17,976 bases of DNA from Lishizhenia sp033720595 (lineage in GTDB: Bacteria; Bacteroidota; Bacteroidia; Flavobacteriales_D; Crocinitomicaceae): assembly GCF_033720595.1 (NCBI RefSeq), contig NZ_JAWWCF010000046.1, positions 1 through 17,976 of the forward strand, read 5' to 3'. The notes below the pieces were generated by a model, which ran no database searches, had not been told where the DNA came from, and worked only from the letters and a program-made list of their open reading frames with translations. The translations under genes were made by a program, and so were the position numbers. This document shows positions 7,938-15,799 of this stretch, one piece after another (within the stretch, counting starts at the first letter, position 1; the number at the start of each line of letters is the position of its first letter).

Positions 7938-8330
7938 CTAAGATATTTTTGTAAGCGCTTCCTTCATTTCTGGGTAAACTTCTGCCGTTTTATTGGCTAA
8001 GAAATCAAAACATACTAAAACCGACTCTCCCTTTGTTTTGGTAATTCCATTTACCTGTAGATCATAAATCATTGTAAAACTTTTGTTTCCCACGTGGCTT
8101 ACCTTAACAAAAATTTGAGGTTCATCATGTAAAAAAACCGGTCCCATGTATTCTACCGTGTTTTTCACCAAAACTATACCCTGTTTTTTCCAGTCCCACT
8201 TCTTATCAATGACTTGCTCAAAATAGTGCATACGCGCCATTTCGAAATAACTGAGGTAAACGGCATTGTTTACGTGCCCCATCATGTCGCAATCTGCAAA
8301 TCGTACGTGTATTTTAGCTGGCTTTGTCAT
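7938..8330 (-). CDS. Acyl-CoA thioesterase, 4HBT hotdog family (YbgC/FadM-like)
   Basis: A 130-residue single hotdog domain. The motif RFADCDMMGHVNNAVYLSYF (residues 10-29) carries the catalytic Asp (D15, equivalent to Asp17 of 4-hydroxybenzoyl-CoA thioesterase) and the GHVNN turn. The remainder (IVLVKNTVEYMGPVFLHDE, GNKSFTMIYDLQ, GESVLVCFD) fits the strands of the fold. It presumably hydrolyses acyl-CoA or acyl-ACP thioesters in the cytoplasm; the chain length cannot be told. The ATG lies inside the 3' end of the upstream dehydratase gene (17-base overlap) and the stop is one base from the next ATG, so the three genes are probably cotranscribed and coupled. No link between sugar dehydration and this thioesterase is established. 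Confidence 0.9.
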   Translation of the reverse strand: MTKPAKIHVRFADCDMMGHVNNAVYLSYFEMARMHYFEQVIDKKWDWKKQGIVLVKNTVEYMGPVFLHDEPQIFVKVSHVGNKSFTMIYDLQVNGITKTKGESVLVCFDFLANKTAEVYPEMKEALTKIS

Positions 8331-10206
8331 TGTCTAAACTTTCAAATTCAGAATTATTACTCTTAAACTCAGGAACTATGGCTTTCATACTTCCTACAAT
8401 TTGATAATTATCCTGATTGTCAAATAATGTTATTAACTCTTCTACCTTTCTAATATTGTCCACATCCACCTGAGGCAGTATGGCTTTTAATATTTGAGGG
8501 TGATGTGTTTCTATCGTATTTTCTGCATTTGACAGTAATTCCTCATACAGTTTTTCGCCAGGCCTTAAACCGGTTACTTTAATACTAATATCTTTCCCCA
8601 GTTCTAAACCACTCAAGCGTATCATTTTCTTGGCCAAATCCATAATTTTTACAGATTCCCCCATGTCAAATACAAAAATCTCTCCACCATTCCCCATGGT
8701 ACCAGCCTCCAAAACAAGTTGACAAGCTTCAGGAATAGTCATAAAATAACGCGTAACATCTTTGTGCGTTACCGTGATAGGTCCTCCCTGATCGATTTGT
8801 TTTCTGAACAAAGGTATTACCGAGCCGTTGGACCCAAGTACATTTCCGAACCTGGTGGTGATAAACTGCGTTTTAGAATTTAAATTAATGGCTTGTGCAA
8901 ACAATTCCGCTACTCGCTTAGAGGCCCCCATAACATTGGTTGGGTTCACTGCCTTATCCGTAGAAATCATAACAAATTTTTCTACGCCATACTGATCACT
9001 CAACTTCACTAAATTACGCGTACCTTTTATGTTGGTCAACATGGCTTCAGAAGGATTTTCTTCCATTAAAGGAACATGCTTGTAAGCTGCCGCGTGATAG
9101 ACCATTTCAGGTTTACGCGTACGGAATAACTTCTCCATTCTGTGGAAAGAACGAATATCTCCAATCACTAATTCAAACTCATGAAAATCGAGGTTGTTGA
9201 TCAATTCATTCTGCAAATCATACAAAGGCGACTCTGCTTGATCGAGTAAAATCAATTTTTTAGCACCGTAGCGCGTGAGCTGTCTCACCATACCACTACC
9301 AATAGATCCAGCGGCACCAGTAATCAAAACAACCTTTCCCTGTATATCCTCTTTGATCTGGTCTTCATCCAACACAATTTGCTTTCGACCCAACAAATCT
9401 TCAATTCTTACCTTTTTAATCTGTTTGGTAGAAAACTCTCCATTAATCCAACTTTTAACGGAAGGCACGGTAACCACTTCAATGTCTAATTTCAGCGCCC
9501 TTTCAATTAAATCCTTTTTCAAACTAGGATCGGGCTTTTGAATAGCGATGATTAACTCATCTACTCCTTCATCTGCAACTAATTTCTCAAATGAACTCGT
9601 GTGAAAGATTACTCTTCCTTCTAAACGATTACCTTTTAACTTTTTGTTATCATCTAAAAAACCAATGATTTGATAATCGTTTAATGTGTCTTTTTCTATC
9701 GTCCTTTTTGTGATTAATCCAGAAACTCCAGCACCATAAATAAGTACTCGTTTTACTTTCTTTTGTTTTTCTTTGGACTTATCGTAGTGCAAACTTTTTA
9801 CCGCAAACCTACTCCCCGTAAGAATTACAACAGAAACAAAAAACTCAATAATCACCACAGAAGTGGGGAAAAGAAAATAGTTATCTACGAGGGTGTACCT
9901 AAACAACCCTATTACTCCAAATAATAAACTAGATGTGAGAACTGCTAAGAAAAGTCGTTTCAAATCCTCTGTTGAGGTAAATCGAACCAAACCTTTGTGA
10001 ACTTGGTAGGTATAGAAAACCAAATATTTCACCAAAAGAAAGATGGGGATGGAAAATTGAATGATTGATAATTCTTCCTTAATTACAGAGATGTCTGAGT
10101 AAAAATCGAAACGAATTAAATATGCAATCACCAGTGCTAACAAGGAAATAAATAAATCTCCCAAAATAATTATCCACCTGGGTGTACTCGTACTTGGTAA
10201 TTTCAT
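8314..10206 (-). CDS. Membrane nucleotide-sugar 4,6-dehydratase/epimerase (CapD/WbpM/PglF type)
   Basis: This enzyme acts on UDP-sugars such as UDP-GlcNAc in surface-polysaccharide or glycan precursor synthesis. From the ATG at 10206 it has 630 residues. Four membrane segments (about 12-31, 52-68, 86-104, 112-131) come first. A first Rossmann domain follows (VLIYGAGVSG at 154-163), then the catalytic short-chain dehydrogenase domain with ITGAAGSIGSG (295-305), a dinucleotide GD at 349-350, and HAAAYKHVPLMEENP. The active site reads STDKAVNP and MGASKR, with M426 and K430. Met in place of the usual Tyr is the known S-M-K variant of the large WbpM-type enzymes. A longer frame from a TTG at 10236 begins inside the TATCTTTG promoter box, so I reject that start. 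It leads the operon with the thioesterase and MORN genes; no glycosyltransferases lie beside it. Confidence 0.92.
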   Translation of the reverse strand: MKLPSTSTPRWIIILGDLFISLLALVIAYLIRFDFYSDISVIKEELSIIQFSIPIFLLVKYLVFYTYQVHKGLVRFTSTEDLKRLFLAVLTSSLLFGVIGLFRYTLVDNYFLFPTSVVIIEFFVSVVILTGSRFAVKSLHYDKSKEKQKKVKRVLIYGAGVSGLITKRTIEKDTLNDYQIIGFLDDNKKLKGNRLEGRVIFHTSSFEKLVADEGVDELIIAIQKPDPSLKKDLIERALKLDIEVVTVPSVKSWINGEFSTKQIKKVRIEDLLGRKQIVLDEDQIKEDIQGKVVLITGAAGSIGSGMVRQLTRYGAKKLILLDQAESPLYDLQNELINNLDFHEFELVIGDIRSFHRMEKLFRTRKPEMVYHAAAYKHVPLMEENPSEAMLTNIKGTRNLVKLSDQYGVEKFVMISTDKAVNPTNVMGASKRVAELFAQAINLNSKTQFITTRFGNVLGSNGSVIPLFRKQIDQGGPITVTHKDVTRYFMTIPEACQLVLEAGTMGNGGEIFVFDMGESVKIMDLAKKMIRLSGLELGKDISIKVTGLRPGEKLYEELLSNAENTIETHHPQILKAILPQVDVDNIRKVEELITLFDNQDNYQIVGSMKAIVPEFKSNNSEFESLDNDKAS

Positions 10207-10233
10207 AAAGAAAAGTAAATAGTGCTTGTTCCG

Positions 10234-10241
10234 CAAAGATA
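10234..10241 (-). promoter_or_regulatory. -7 box of the dehydratase operon
   Basis: On the minus strand TATCTTTG matches the Bacteroidota -7 consensus TAnnTTTG. It lies 27 bases upstream of the ATG at 10206, giving a leader of roughly 20-25 bases. I found no clear TTG at the -33 distance. Confidence 0.6.
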
Positions 10242-10280
10242 AAATTAATGTAATTAATGTTAGGATTTCAATAAAATTGA

Positions 10281-10309
10281 TTGGAGCTTAACGAAAGTTA
10301 TTAATTTTG
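10281..10309 (+). promoter_or_regulatory. Promoter of gcvT (-33 TTG, -7 TAATTTTG)
   Basis: TTG at 10281-10283 is separated by 18 bases from TAATTTTG at 10302-10309, a full match to TAnnTTTG with canonical spacing. Transcription would begin near 10315, leaving a leader of about 75-80 bases before the gcvT ATG. It faces away from the promoter of the dehydratase operon. Confidence 0.7.
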
Positions 10310-10392
10310 CGCCCTCAGCTATTAAGCGAAGAAACTAGAGTTATAATTGTAAACCCCGATATTGGGATATTTACCTTAAAAGCACGATTGAG

Positions 10393-11475
10393 ATGAAAAA
10401 TACAGCTTTAACACATGTGCACGAAGCACTTAATGCAAAGATGGTTCCTTTTGCAGGATATAACATGCCTGTTCAATATGAAGGAGTAAAAGTAGAACAT
10501 GAAACAGTTAGAAAAGATGTTGGTGTTTTTGATGTTTCTCACATGGGAGAGTTTTTTATCGAGGGTGATAAAGCCTTAGAATTGATTCAGAAAATCTCAT
10601 CGAATGATGCAAGTAAATTAACTGACGGTAAAGCTCAGTACAGCTGTATGCCTAATAACGATGGTGGTATTGTTGATGATTTAATTATTTACAGGTTTAA
10701 TGCTGAAAAATACCTTTTGGTAGTAAATGCTTCGAACATTGAAAAGGATTGGAATTGGATTTCATCTCACAATACAATGGGAGCTAAAATGACTGATGCT
10801 TCTGAGGAGTACTCTTTATTGGCTATTCAAGGTCCTAAAGCTGCAGAAGCTATGCAAAGCTTAACGGCTACAGATTTATCTAACATTAAATTCTACACTT
10901 TTGAAGAAGGTACTTTTGCCGGTAGAGATAATGTTATTATTTCTGCGACAGGTTACACAGGATCAGGTGGTTTTGAAATCTACATCAAAAACGAAGATGC
11001 TGAGCACGTTTGGAATGAAGTGATGAAAGCAGGTGCAGACTTTGGAATTAAGCCAATTGGGTTAGCTGCACGTGATACTTTGCGTTTAGAAATGGGTTAC
11101 TGTTTATACGGTAATGATATTAACGACACAACTTCTCCATTAGAAGCTGGTTTGGGTTGGATTACTAAATTCACGAAAGACTTCGTTAATTCTGAAGCTT
11201 TAAAAGAACAAAAAGAAGAAGGTGTTAAACGTAAGTTGGTTGCTTTTGAAATGGTTGAAAAAGGTATTCCAAGACACGACTACACTTTAGTTGATGCTGA
11301 AGGAAATGAAATTGGAATTGTAACTTCAGGAACTATGTCTCCTTCATTAAACAAAGGAATTGGTTTAGGATATGTTACTGTAGAAAACGCAGCATTAGAT
11401 ACTGAAATCTTTGTAGCGGTACGTAAAAAGAATGTGAAAGCAAAAGTGGTGAAATTACCATTTTACAAAGGATAA
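10393..11475 (+). CDS. gcvT: Glycine cleavage system aminomethyltransferase (T protein)
   Basis: T protein transfers the methylene group from the H-protein-bound aminomethyl moiety to tetrahydrofolate, releasing ammonia. At 360 residues it is a typical bacterial GcvT. Motifs in order: VPFAGYNMPVQYEG, VGVFDVSHMGEF, the folate and active-site region GGIVDDLIIYR with the catalytic Asp (D96, equivalent to Asp101 of the E. coli and human enzymes), NASN (112-115), GYTGSGGFEIY, and LAARDTLRLEMGYCLYG. The C-terminal barrel domain ends with GTMSPSLNKGIGLGYV. gcvH and gcvP are not in the window. It is preceded by its own promoter and followed by a strong terminator, so it appears to be transcribed alone. 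Confidence 0.97.
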   Translation: MKNTALTHVHEALNAKMVPFAGYNMPVQYEGVKVEHETVRKDVGVFDVSHMGEFFIEGDKALELIQKISSNDASKLTDGKAQYSCMPNNDGGIVDDLIIYRFNAEKYLLVVNASNIEKDWNWISSHNTMGAKMTDASEEYSLLAIQGPKAAEAMQSLTATDLSNIKFYTFEEGTFAGRDNVIISATGYTGSGGFEIYIKNEDAEHVWNEVMKAGADFGIKPIGLAARDTLRLEMGYCLYGNDINDTTSPLEAGLGWITKFTKDFVNSEALKEQKEEGVKRKLVAFEMVEKGIPRHDYTLVDAEGNEIGIVTSGTMSPSLNKGIGLGYVTVENAALDTEIFVAVRKKNVKAKVVKLPFYKG

Positions 11476-11492
11476 TTATTTGTACATTAACC

Positions 11493-11524
11493 AACGGGTA
11501 TTGAATTTCAATACCCGTTTTTTT
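11493..11524 (+). terminator. Intrinsic terminator after gcvT
   Basis: The arms 11493-11505 and 11507-11519 form a perfect 13-bp inverted repeat (core ACGGGTATTGAA). The innermost bases probably form the loop, and a T-tract at 11518-11524 follows. The T-tract ends five bases before the start codon of the next gene. Confidence 0.92.
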
Positions 11525-11529
11525 GTGTT

Positions 11530-12999
11530 ATGAAAAAAGCGATAGTAATAGGTTCTGGAATAGGTGGTTTGGCTTCAGCAATAAGGTTGGCCAAAGAAGG
11601 ATGCAAGGTCATGCTGTTTGAAGCCAATCCTTTCATTGGAGGTAAAATCAACAACAAGAAGTTGGGGAAATATAGATTTGACACAGGTCCGTCTGTGTTT
11701 ACAGCTCCACATTACATCGAAGACCTATACAAATTCGCGCACAAACCTTTTAATTTTCCTTACAAAAAAATAGATGAGGGTTTCCGCTACTTTTACCCGG
11801 ACGGTACTCGTTTTACCTTACCCAATGACAGAGAGGAACAAGTAAAACTCCTATCTGAGAAACTCGGCGAAAATCCAACCACCCTGCATCAATATTTAGA
11901 CAAGGCAGCAAAAAATTACAAGTTAATCTCCCCTTTGTTCATTGAAAAATCACTGCATAACTTCAAAAGCCTCTTGGGATGGAAATTGGTTAAAGCATTG
12001 GTTAACATTAGCAGCTATGCACTTTCTGAAACCATGAACAGTGAGAATAAAAAATTCTTTTTTAACCCAAAAACCTTACAGTTTTTCAATCGTTTTGCCA
12101 CCTACAATGGAAGTGATCCTTACAAGGCTCCGGCGATGCTCAACATGATTTCGCATTTAGAAGTAAACGAAGGTGTGTATTTACCCGAAAAAGGTATGCA
12201 ACAGATCTCTTCTGCATTGGGTGATTTATGCAAAGAATTAGGGGTGAAATTTTACCTCAATGAGAAAGTAGAAGAAATTCAATTAAACGGAAGAGATGTA
12301 CGTGGTATTCGTACGAAGAACGGACTTTACCCTGCCGACATTGTAGTGTCTAACATGGATATCAATTTCACCTACGAAAAACTATTACCTCAAGAAAAAA
12401 TACCTAAAAACATATTAGAACAAGAAAAATCAAGTTCTGCGGTTGTTTTTTATTGGGGGATAAAAAAGTCGTTCCCGGAATTAGGGCTACACAACGTTTT
12501 CTTCAATACGGATTACAGGGATGAATTCCACACAATTTTTGATGATAAACAAATTTATTTCGATCCAAGTATCTACGTTAATATCACGTCAAAAGAAGTA
12601 GAAAGCGATGCTCCGAAGGGTTGTGAAAATTGGTTTGTCATGGTTAATGTACCCAACAATGTAGGTCAAAATTGGGAAGATGCGATTCCTACATTACGCA
12701 ACATTATTCTATCGCGATTAAGCAAGGAGTTGGATACTGATTTATCTGCTTTAATTGAAGTAGAAGATGTAATGAGTCCTATAAGTATAGAAAAGGATTA
12801 TTTTGGAAAAATGGGTGCGATTTACGGAAACGCAAGTAATAATAAATTCGCTGCATTTTACAGACATTCCAACAAGCATAACAACATAAAAGGCTTGTAC
12901 TTTGCAGGAGTTTCGGTTCATCCTGGAGGAGGAATTCCTTTAGCACTTAATGCCGCTAAACTAGCTGTAGAATACGCAAAAAAGGACTTTAAACTTTAG
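11530..12999 (+). CDS. crtD: Carotenoid desaturase of the CrtI/CrtD family, probably 1-hydroxycarotenoid 3,4-desaturase
   Basis: This FAD enzyme inserts double bonds into carotenoid precursors at the membrane. The 489-residue protein starts MKKAIVIGSGIGGLASA with the GxGxxG at residues 8-13 and the ribose-binding E31. It ends with the carotenoid-desaturase signature YFAGVSVHPGGGIPLALNAA (457-476). YRFDTGPSVFTAP and VVFYWGIKKSFPELGLHNVF resemble the CrtD branch of Bacteroidota, which makes myxol/saproxanthin-type pigments, more than the phytoene desaturase branch, where the first motif usually reads FDMGPSW. The CrtD call is from memory of family sequences; membership of the CrtI superfamily is certain. 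No crtB, crtY or crtZ gene is nearby. The ATG follows the gcvT terminator almost directly and its stop abuts the stop of the convergent acyltransferase. Confidence 0.85.
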   Translation: MKKAIVIGSGIGGLASAIRLAKEGCKVMLFEANPFIGGKINNKKLGKYRFDTGPSVFTAPHYIEDLYKFAHKPFNFPYKKIDEGFRYFYPDGTRFTLPNDREEQVKLLSEKLGENPTTLHQYLDKAAKNYKLISPLFIEKSLHNFKSLLGWKLVKALVNISSYALSETMNSENKKFFFNPKTLQFFNRFATYNGSDPYKAPAMLNMISHLEVNEGVYLPEKGMQQISSALGDLCKELGVKFYLNEKVEEIQLNGRDVRGIRTKNGLYPADIVVSNMDINFTYEKLLPQEKIPKNILEQEKSSSAVVFYWGIKKSFPELGLHNVFFNTDYRDEFHTIFDDKQIYFDPSIYVNITSKEVESDAPKGCENWFVMVNVPNNVGQNWEDAIPTLRNIILSRLSKELDTDLSALIEVEDVMSPISIEKDYFGKMGAIYGNASNNKFAAFYRHSNKHNNIKGLYFAGVSVHPGGGIPLALNAAKLAVEYAKKDFKL

Positions 13000-13557
13000 T
13001 TACTCATCCTCTACTCTTCTAATTCCATTTTCAGGAATCTTCCCTTCGAATTGACTCAAGGTATTTTTGATTTCTGCTACATCTGCATCCACATCACCGG
13101 TCATTTCAAAAGGCTTCAGAAATCCACCTTTTTTATTTTTATAATCTAGGTAACAAATATAGATGGGGACATTGGCACGTTTAGCGATATAGTAAAAACC
13201 AAGTTTCCAATTTGGATTATAGCTGCGGGTTGCTTCTGGGGTAAAAATTAGAAACATTTCATCATTCTCCTTGAAGTAGCGAACAGCCTGATCAGTAAAA
13301 TTGACATTCTTGTTTTTTCTATCGACAGGAACCCCTCCGGCATTGCGTAAAAACCAACCTAAGGGTCCAACAAAAAGCTCTTTTTTAATAAGGAACTTTG
13401 CTTTCACTTTGTAAGATCTCAAGGCCAAATAACCAATAATAAAATCCCAATTAGAGGTATGTGGTCCCACCACAATTACCATTTTCTTAATGCCTTCAGG
13501 GGCTGTTTTGTCAACATCCCAACCCGCCAATCTCAATAAACCGTTCCAAAATGACAT
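13000..13557 (-). CDS. PlsC-like 1-acylglycerol-3-phosphate acyltransferase family protein
   Basis: A compact acyltransferase of the LPLAT/PlsC superfamily, presumably acylating a lysophospholipid or related lipid. With the ATG at 13557 it has 185 residues. The HX4D motif is GPHTSNWD (H33, D38), the phosphate-binding stretch is GGVPVDR (74-80), and the third motif reads TPEATRS (106-112), where most members have PEGTRS. It lacks the N-terminal membrane helix of E. coli PlsC. A longer frame from a GTG at 13572 overlaps the -7 box TACCTTTG and is rejected. The stop codon directly abuts that of crtD (12999/13000), with no spacer or hairpin between the convergent genes. Confidence 0.88.
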   Translation of the reverse strand: MSFWNGLLRLAGWDVDKTAPEGIKKMVIVVGPHTSNWDFIIGYLALRSYKVKAKFLIKKELFVGPLGWFLRNAGGVPVDRKNKNVNFTDQAVRYFKENDEMFLIFTPEATRSYNPNWKLGFYYIAKRANVPIYICYLDYKNKKGGFLKPFEMTGDVDADVAEIKNTLSQFEGKIPENGIRRVEDE

Positions 13558-13561
13558 GCTG

Positions 13562-13569
13562 CAAAGGTA
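13562..13569 (-). promoter_or_regulatory. -7 box of the PlsC-like gene, nearly leaderless
   Basis: TACCTTTG on the minus strand fits TAnnTTTG exactly, yet only four bases separate it from the ATG at 13557. If used, transcription would start at or within a few bases of the start codon. No clear TTG sits at the -33 distance. Confidence 0.55.
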
Positions 13570-13671
13570 CACTTTTTCGTTATGGATGAGAGTTAAATAT
13601 TTTACAGTAAAATAGTAAATAAGTTATTTAAACTAAAGCTTTAAATTCCAATGAAGGCTGGAATATTTATC

Positions 13672-13679
13672 TATTTTTG
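13672..13679 (+). promoter_or_regulatory. -7 box upstream of the 445-residue membrane-anchored protein
   Basis: TATTTTTG matches TAnnTTTG and lies 18 bases before the ATG at 13698, giving a very short leader. The -33 element is not evident. Confidence 0.5.
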
Positions 13680-13697
13680 TGAGCACAAGATTACGCA

Positions 13698-15035
13698 ATG
13701 CAGAAGATTAAAAACTTACTTGTTGTACTGAGCCTCATTTGCTTTTCGTGGATCACTTTTTACGTGTTCAAGGGGATACAATCCTTCACTCCAGAACAGT
13801 TAGAAAACCACCTACCCCAAGACACTTATTTTGCGCTAAAAATTAACAACAAACGTTTGTTAGGTCCAGTAATTAGCGATGTAATCTTTAAGCAAAAACT
13901 ACGTAGAAAAGACCTCATAAAACTCGATAAATCCGAAAAAGGAGATTTTGATGATGTAATACAGCATCTCTTCCCGAAAAATGAGCTCTTATTCTTCCAA
14001 GAAAAGTGGAATCAAAAATTAGTTACTGCCGTTTTATTTAAACCTGAAAACCCACAGCTTTTAAAAGAAAAAATAGAAAACTTCCCTTACTATATTAGTT
14101 TTCATAAAGGACTGGCTTGTCTGGTTATCAACGATACCAATGACGTTGCTTTCACGAATGAACTTCGCCAACATATAGATAATTTATTGGTGCAAGACAT
14201 CGTTAAATCTCCTGCAAGAAACAAATTTATCCAGGCCAAAAATGAGGAGGATCAGATTCAAGTTTATATCTCAGGTGATATTGAAAGTAATGTGCAAGAA
14301 AGTATTTCATCCATCAATTTAATTGATAACAAAATCGAACTTCTGGGTGCTGGCACCAAGAATCCTGTTAAAGTAAAACAGCATCAGCAGTTTCATTATA
14401 TCACGGACGATACGAGTTTGGTCAACGCCGTAACGGGAGAATTACCCGACACGCTCAACCATTACTTTAACGGGAGTTTAAAGATGTTGGGGATACCTAC
14501 TGAAGGTATAGTATCTACTCAAATGCATTACAAAGGTGTTAAACTAAAAACAGAACACACTCAACTCAAATTACTCCCTCAATTTAATGGTGTATTTCAT
14601 TTTAAGGATAGTTTAAAAATTGAAGATTTTAATACCGCAGGGATAAGCCTTTCAGAAGATGGGACCATGGAGTTTCCTCCACTTAAAATTTTAGGAGAAT
14701 ATTTCTATGTTCTGCACCTGAATGCGCATGAAATTTATGTGGGAATTAATGAAAACCCTTCTTTTACGACTTTAAATAAGCCCAAGGAATTCGAATTAAA
14801 GGGAGACATCAAGGATTTACTTACCGTAGATACCGATCCTTTTATGTTAGGAATTTTAAACAACTTTCCGCTCTATAGAAACTCGAGAACTCTCTTAGAG
14901 CGTGTTGAGCACTTTGAAGTTTGTGCTCATGAAGTAGGCAATAACCAACTCACTATAGAAGGTGAAATGCGTTTCAAAGACAAACAAGAAGCGAGTCTCG
15001 AACTGGTAAAATACCTGCTTTCTTTTATTCGCTAA
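13698..15035 (+). CDS. Membrane-anchored protein of unknown function
   Basis: I do not recognise this 445-residue protein with confidence. A single hydrophobic segment at residues about 6-26 (LLVVLSLICFSWITFYVF), after three or four basic residues, looks like an uncleaved signal anchor, so the rest is probably periplasmic. The segment LPQDTYFALKINNKRLLGPV just after the anchor is reminiscent of DUF3352/DUF4836-like periplasmic proteins, which begin their mature part with a similar 'P-d-vafvlrin' strand. That is only a resemblance. No catalytic motif or cysteine pattern is visible; the body is a mixture of strands and charged helices ending FKDKQEASLELVKYLLSFIR. It has its own -7 box, and its last 11 bases overlap the end of the convergent metal-receptor gene. 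Confidence 0.8.
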   Translation: MQKIKNLLVVLSLICFSWITFYVFKGIQSFTPEQLENHLPQDTYFALKINNKRLLGPVISDVIFKQKLRRKDLIKLDKSEKGDFDDVIQHLFPKNELLFFQEKWNQKLVTAVLFKPENPQLLKEKIENFPYYISFHKGLACLVINDTNDVAFTNELRQHIDNLLVQDIVKSPARNKFIQAKNEEDQIQVYISGDIESNVQESISSINLIDNKIELLGAGTKNPVKVKQHQQFHYITDDTSLVNAVTGELPDTLNHYFNGSLKMLGIPTEGIVSTQMHYKGVKLKTEHTQLKLLPQFNGVFHFKDSLKIEDFNTAGISLSEDGTMEFPPLKILGEYFYVLHLNAHEIYVGINENPSFTTLNKPKEFELKGDIKDLLTVDTDPFMLGILNNFPLYRNSRTLLERVEHFEVCAHEVGNNQLTIEGEMRFKDKQEASLELVKYLLSFIR

Positions 15036-15798
15036 ACAACTGGTGAAAATACTTCGGTGCCCCGAGCAGTCTGGACCCATACCAAGAAAAGTATTCTCCA
15101 TCCACTAAGTATATCTTTGCTTGAGGAAGTATCTTTTGAATTTCAGCCACGTGTTTTTCTTTAAACGGATAGGGTTCAGAACTCAATAAAACCAATTCTG
15201 GCTTCTCCGCTAAGGAACTTAATTCTATCATCGGATATCTTTCCTCTTTAAGGACATTTGTTGCCCCTAAATGATCGTGTAAAACATGATCTATAAAGGT
15301 ATTTGGTCCTACTCCCATATAGGGATCTTTCCAAATTAGGTACAAGACTTTTTGATCTAACTTTAATTTTTCGAGAGCAACAAACTCTTGTTCTATGCGC
15401 TTTACCATATTCTGCGCATGATCCTCTAGCTTTAAAATTTCGCCTAAAGCTAGAATCATTTTCAAGCTATCTGAAAGTGTAAAGATGTCTGACATCCACA
15501 CAGGAGCAACATCTTCTAAAGCCAAAATGTCTGACTTCTCATTCTCCTCCTTGTTCCCTATAATTAGGTCCGGTTTTAAAGCCTTTACCTTGTCTAAATC
15601 AACATTTTTAGTTCCACCAACACGCGTTTTACTACGGAACCATTCTTCGGGATGTATACAGAATTTGGTTATCCCCACTACCCTATCTCCCAAGCCCAAA
15701 TCATAGAGTAACTCGGTTTGAGAGGGTACTAACGAAACAATCCGCTCAGGCACATGGCCCAGGCGGATTGTTCTATGCATTTGATCAATAAATTCCAT
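15025..15798 (-). CDS. BtuF-like helical-backbone metal receptor without a signal peptide
   Basis: The 257-residue protein is a class III substrate-binding fold (BtuF/FepB/TroA-like, Peripla_BP_2): two small lobes joined by a long helix. It opens with RIVSLVPSQTELLYDLGLG (19-37) and GITKFCIHPEEW, then VGGTKNVDLDKVKALKPDLI (60-79), typical of cobalamin, heme or siderophore receptors. The first residues (MEFIDQMHRTIRLGHVPER) contain no hydrophobic signal or lipobox, and no upstream extension adds one because the cystathionine beta-synthase stop lies one base before the ATG. It therefore appears cytoplasmic, which is unusual for this fold but a recurrent form in Bacteroidota. No ABC permease or ATPase is nearby. 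Coupling to the cystathionine beta-synthase gene suggests a role in B12, heme or sulfur metabolism, which is inference. Confidence 0.87.
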   Translation of the reverse strand: MEFIDQMHRTIRLGHVPERIVSLVPSQTELLYDLGLGDRVVGITKFCIHPEEWFRSKTRVGGTKNVDLDKVKALKPDLIIGNKEENEKSDILALEDVAPVWMSDIFTLSDSLKMILALGEILKLEDHAQNMVKRIEQEFVALEKLKLDQKVLYLIWKDPYMGVGPNTFIDHVLHDHLGATNVLKEERYPMIELSSLAEKPELVLLSSEPYPFKEKHVAEIQKILPQAKIYLVDGEYFSWYGSRLLGAPKYFHQLFSE

Positions 15799-15799
15799 G

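Noticed and set aside
10315..10392. The gcvT leader of about 77 bases was considered as a glycine riboswitch.
   Set aside because: It lacks the conserved tandem aptamer motifs and is too short. Only a weak small hairpin (ACCCC...GGG near 10353-10366) is present.
15025..15798. Part of a complete ABC importer.
   Set aside because: No permease or ATPase gene is nearby and the receptor lacks an export signal.
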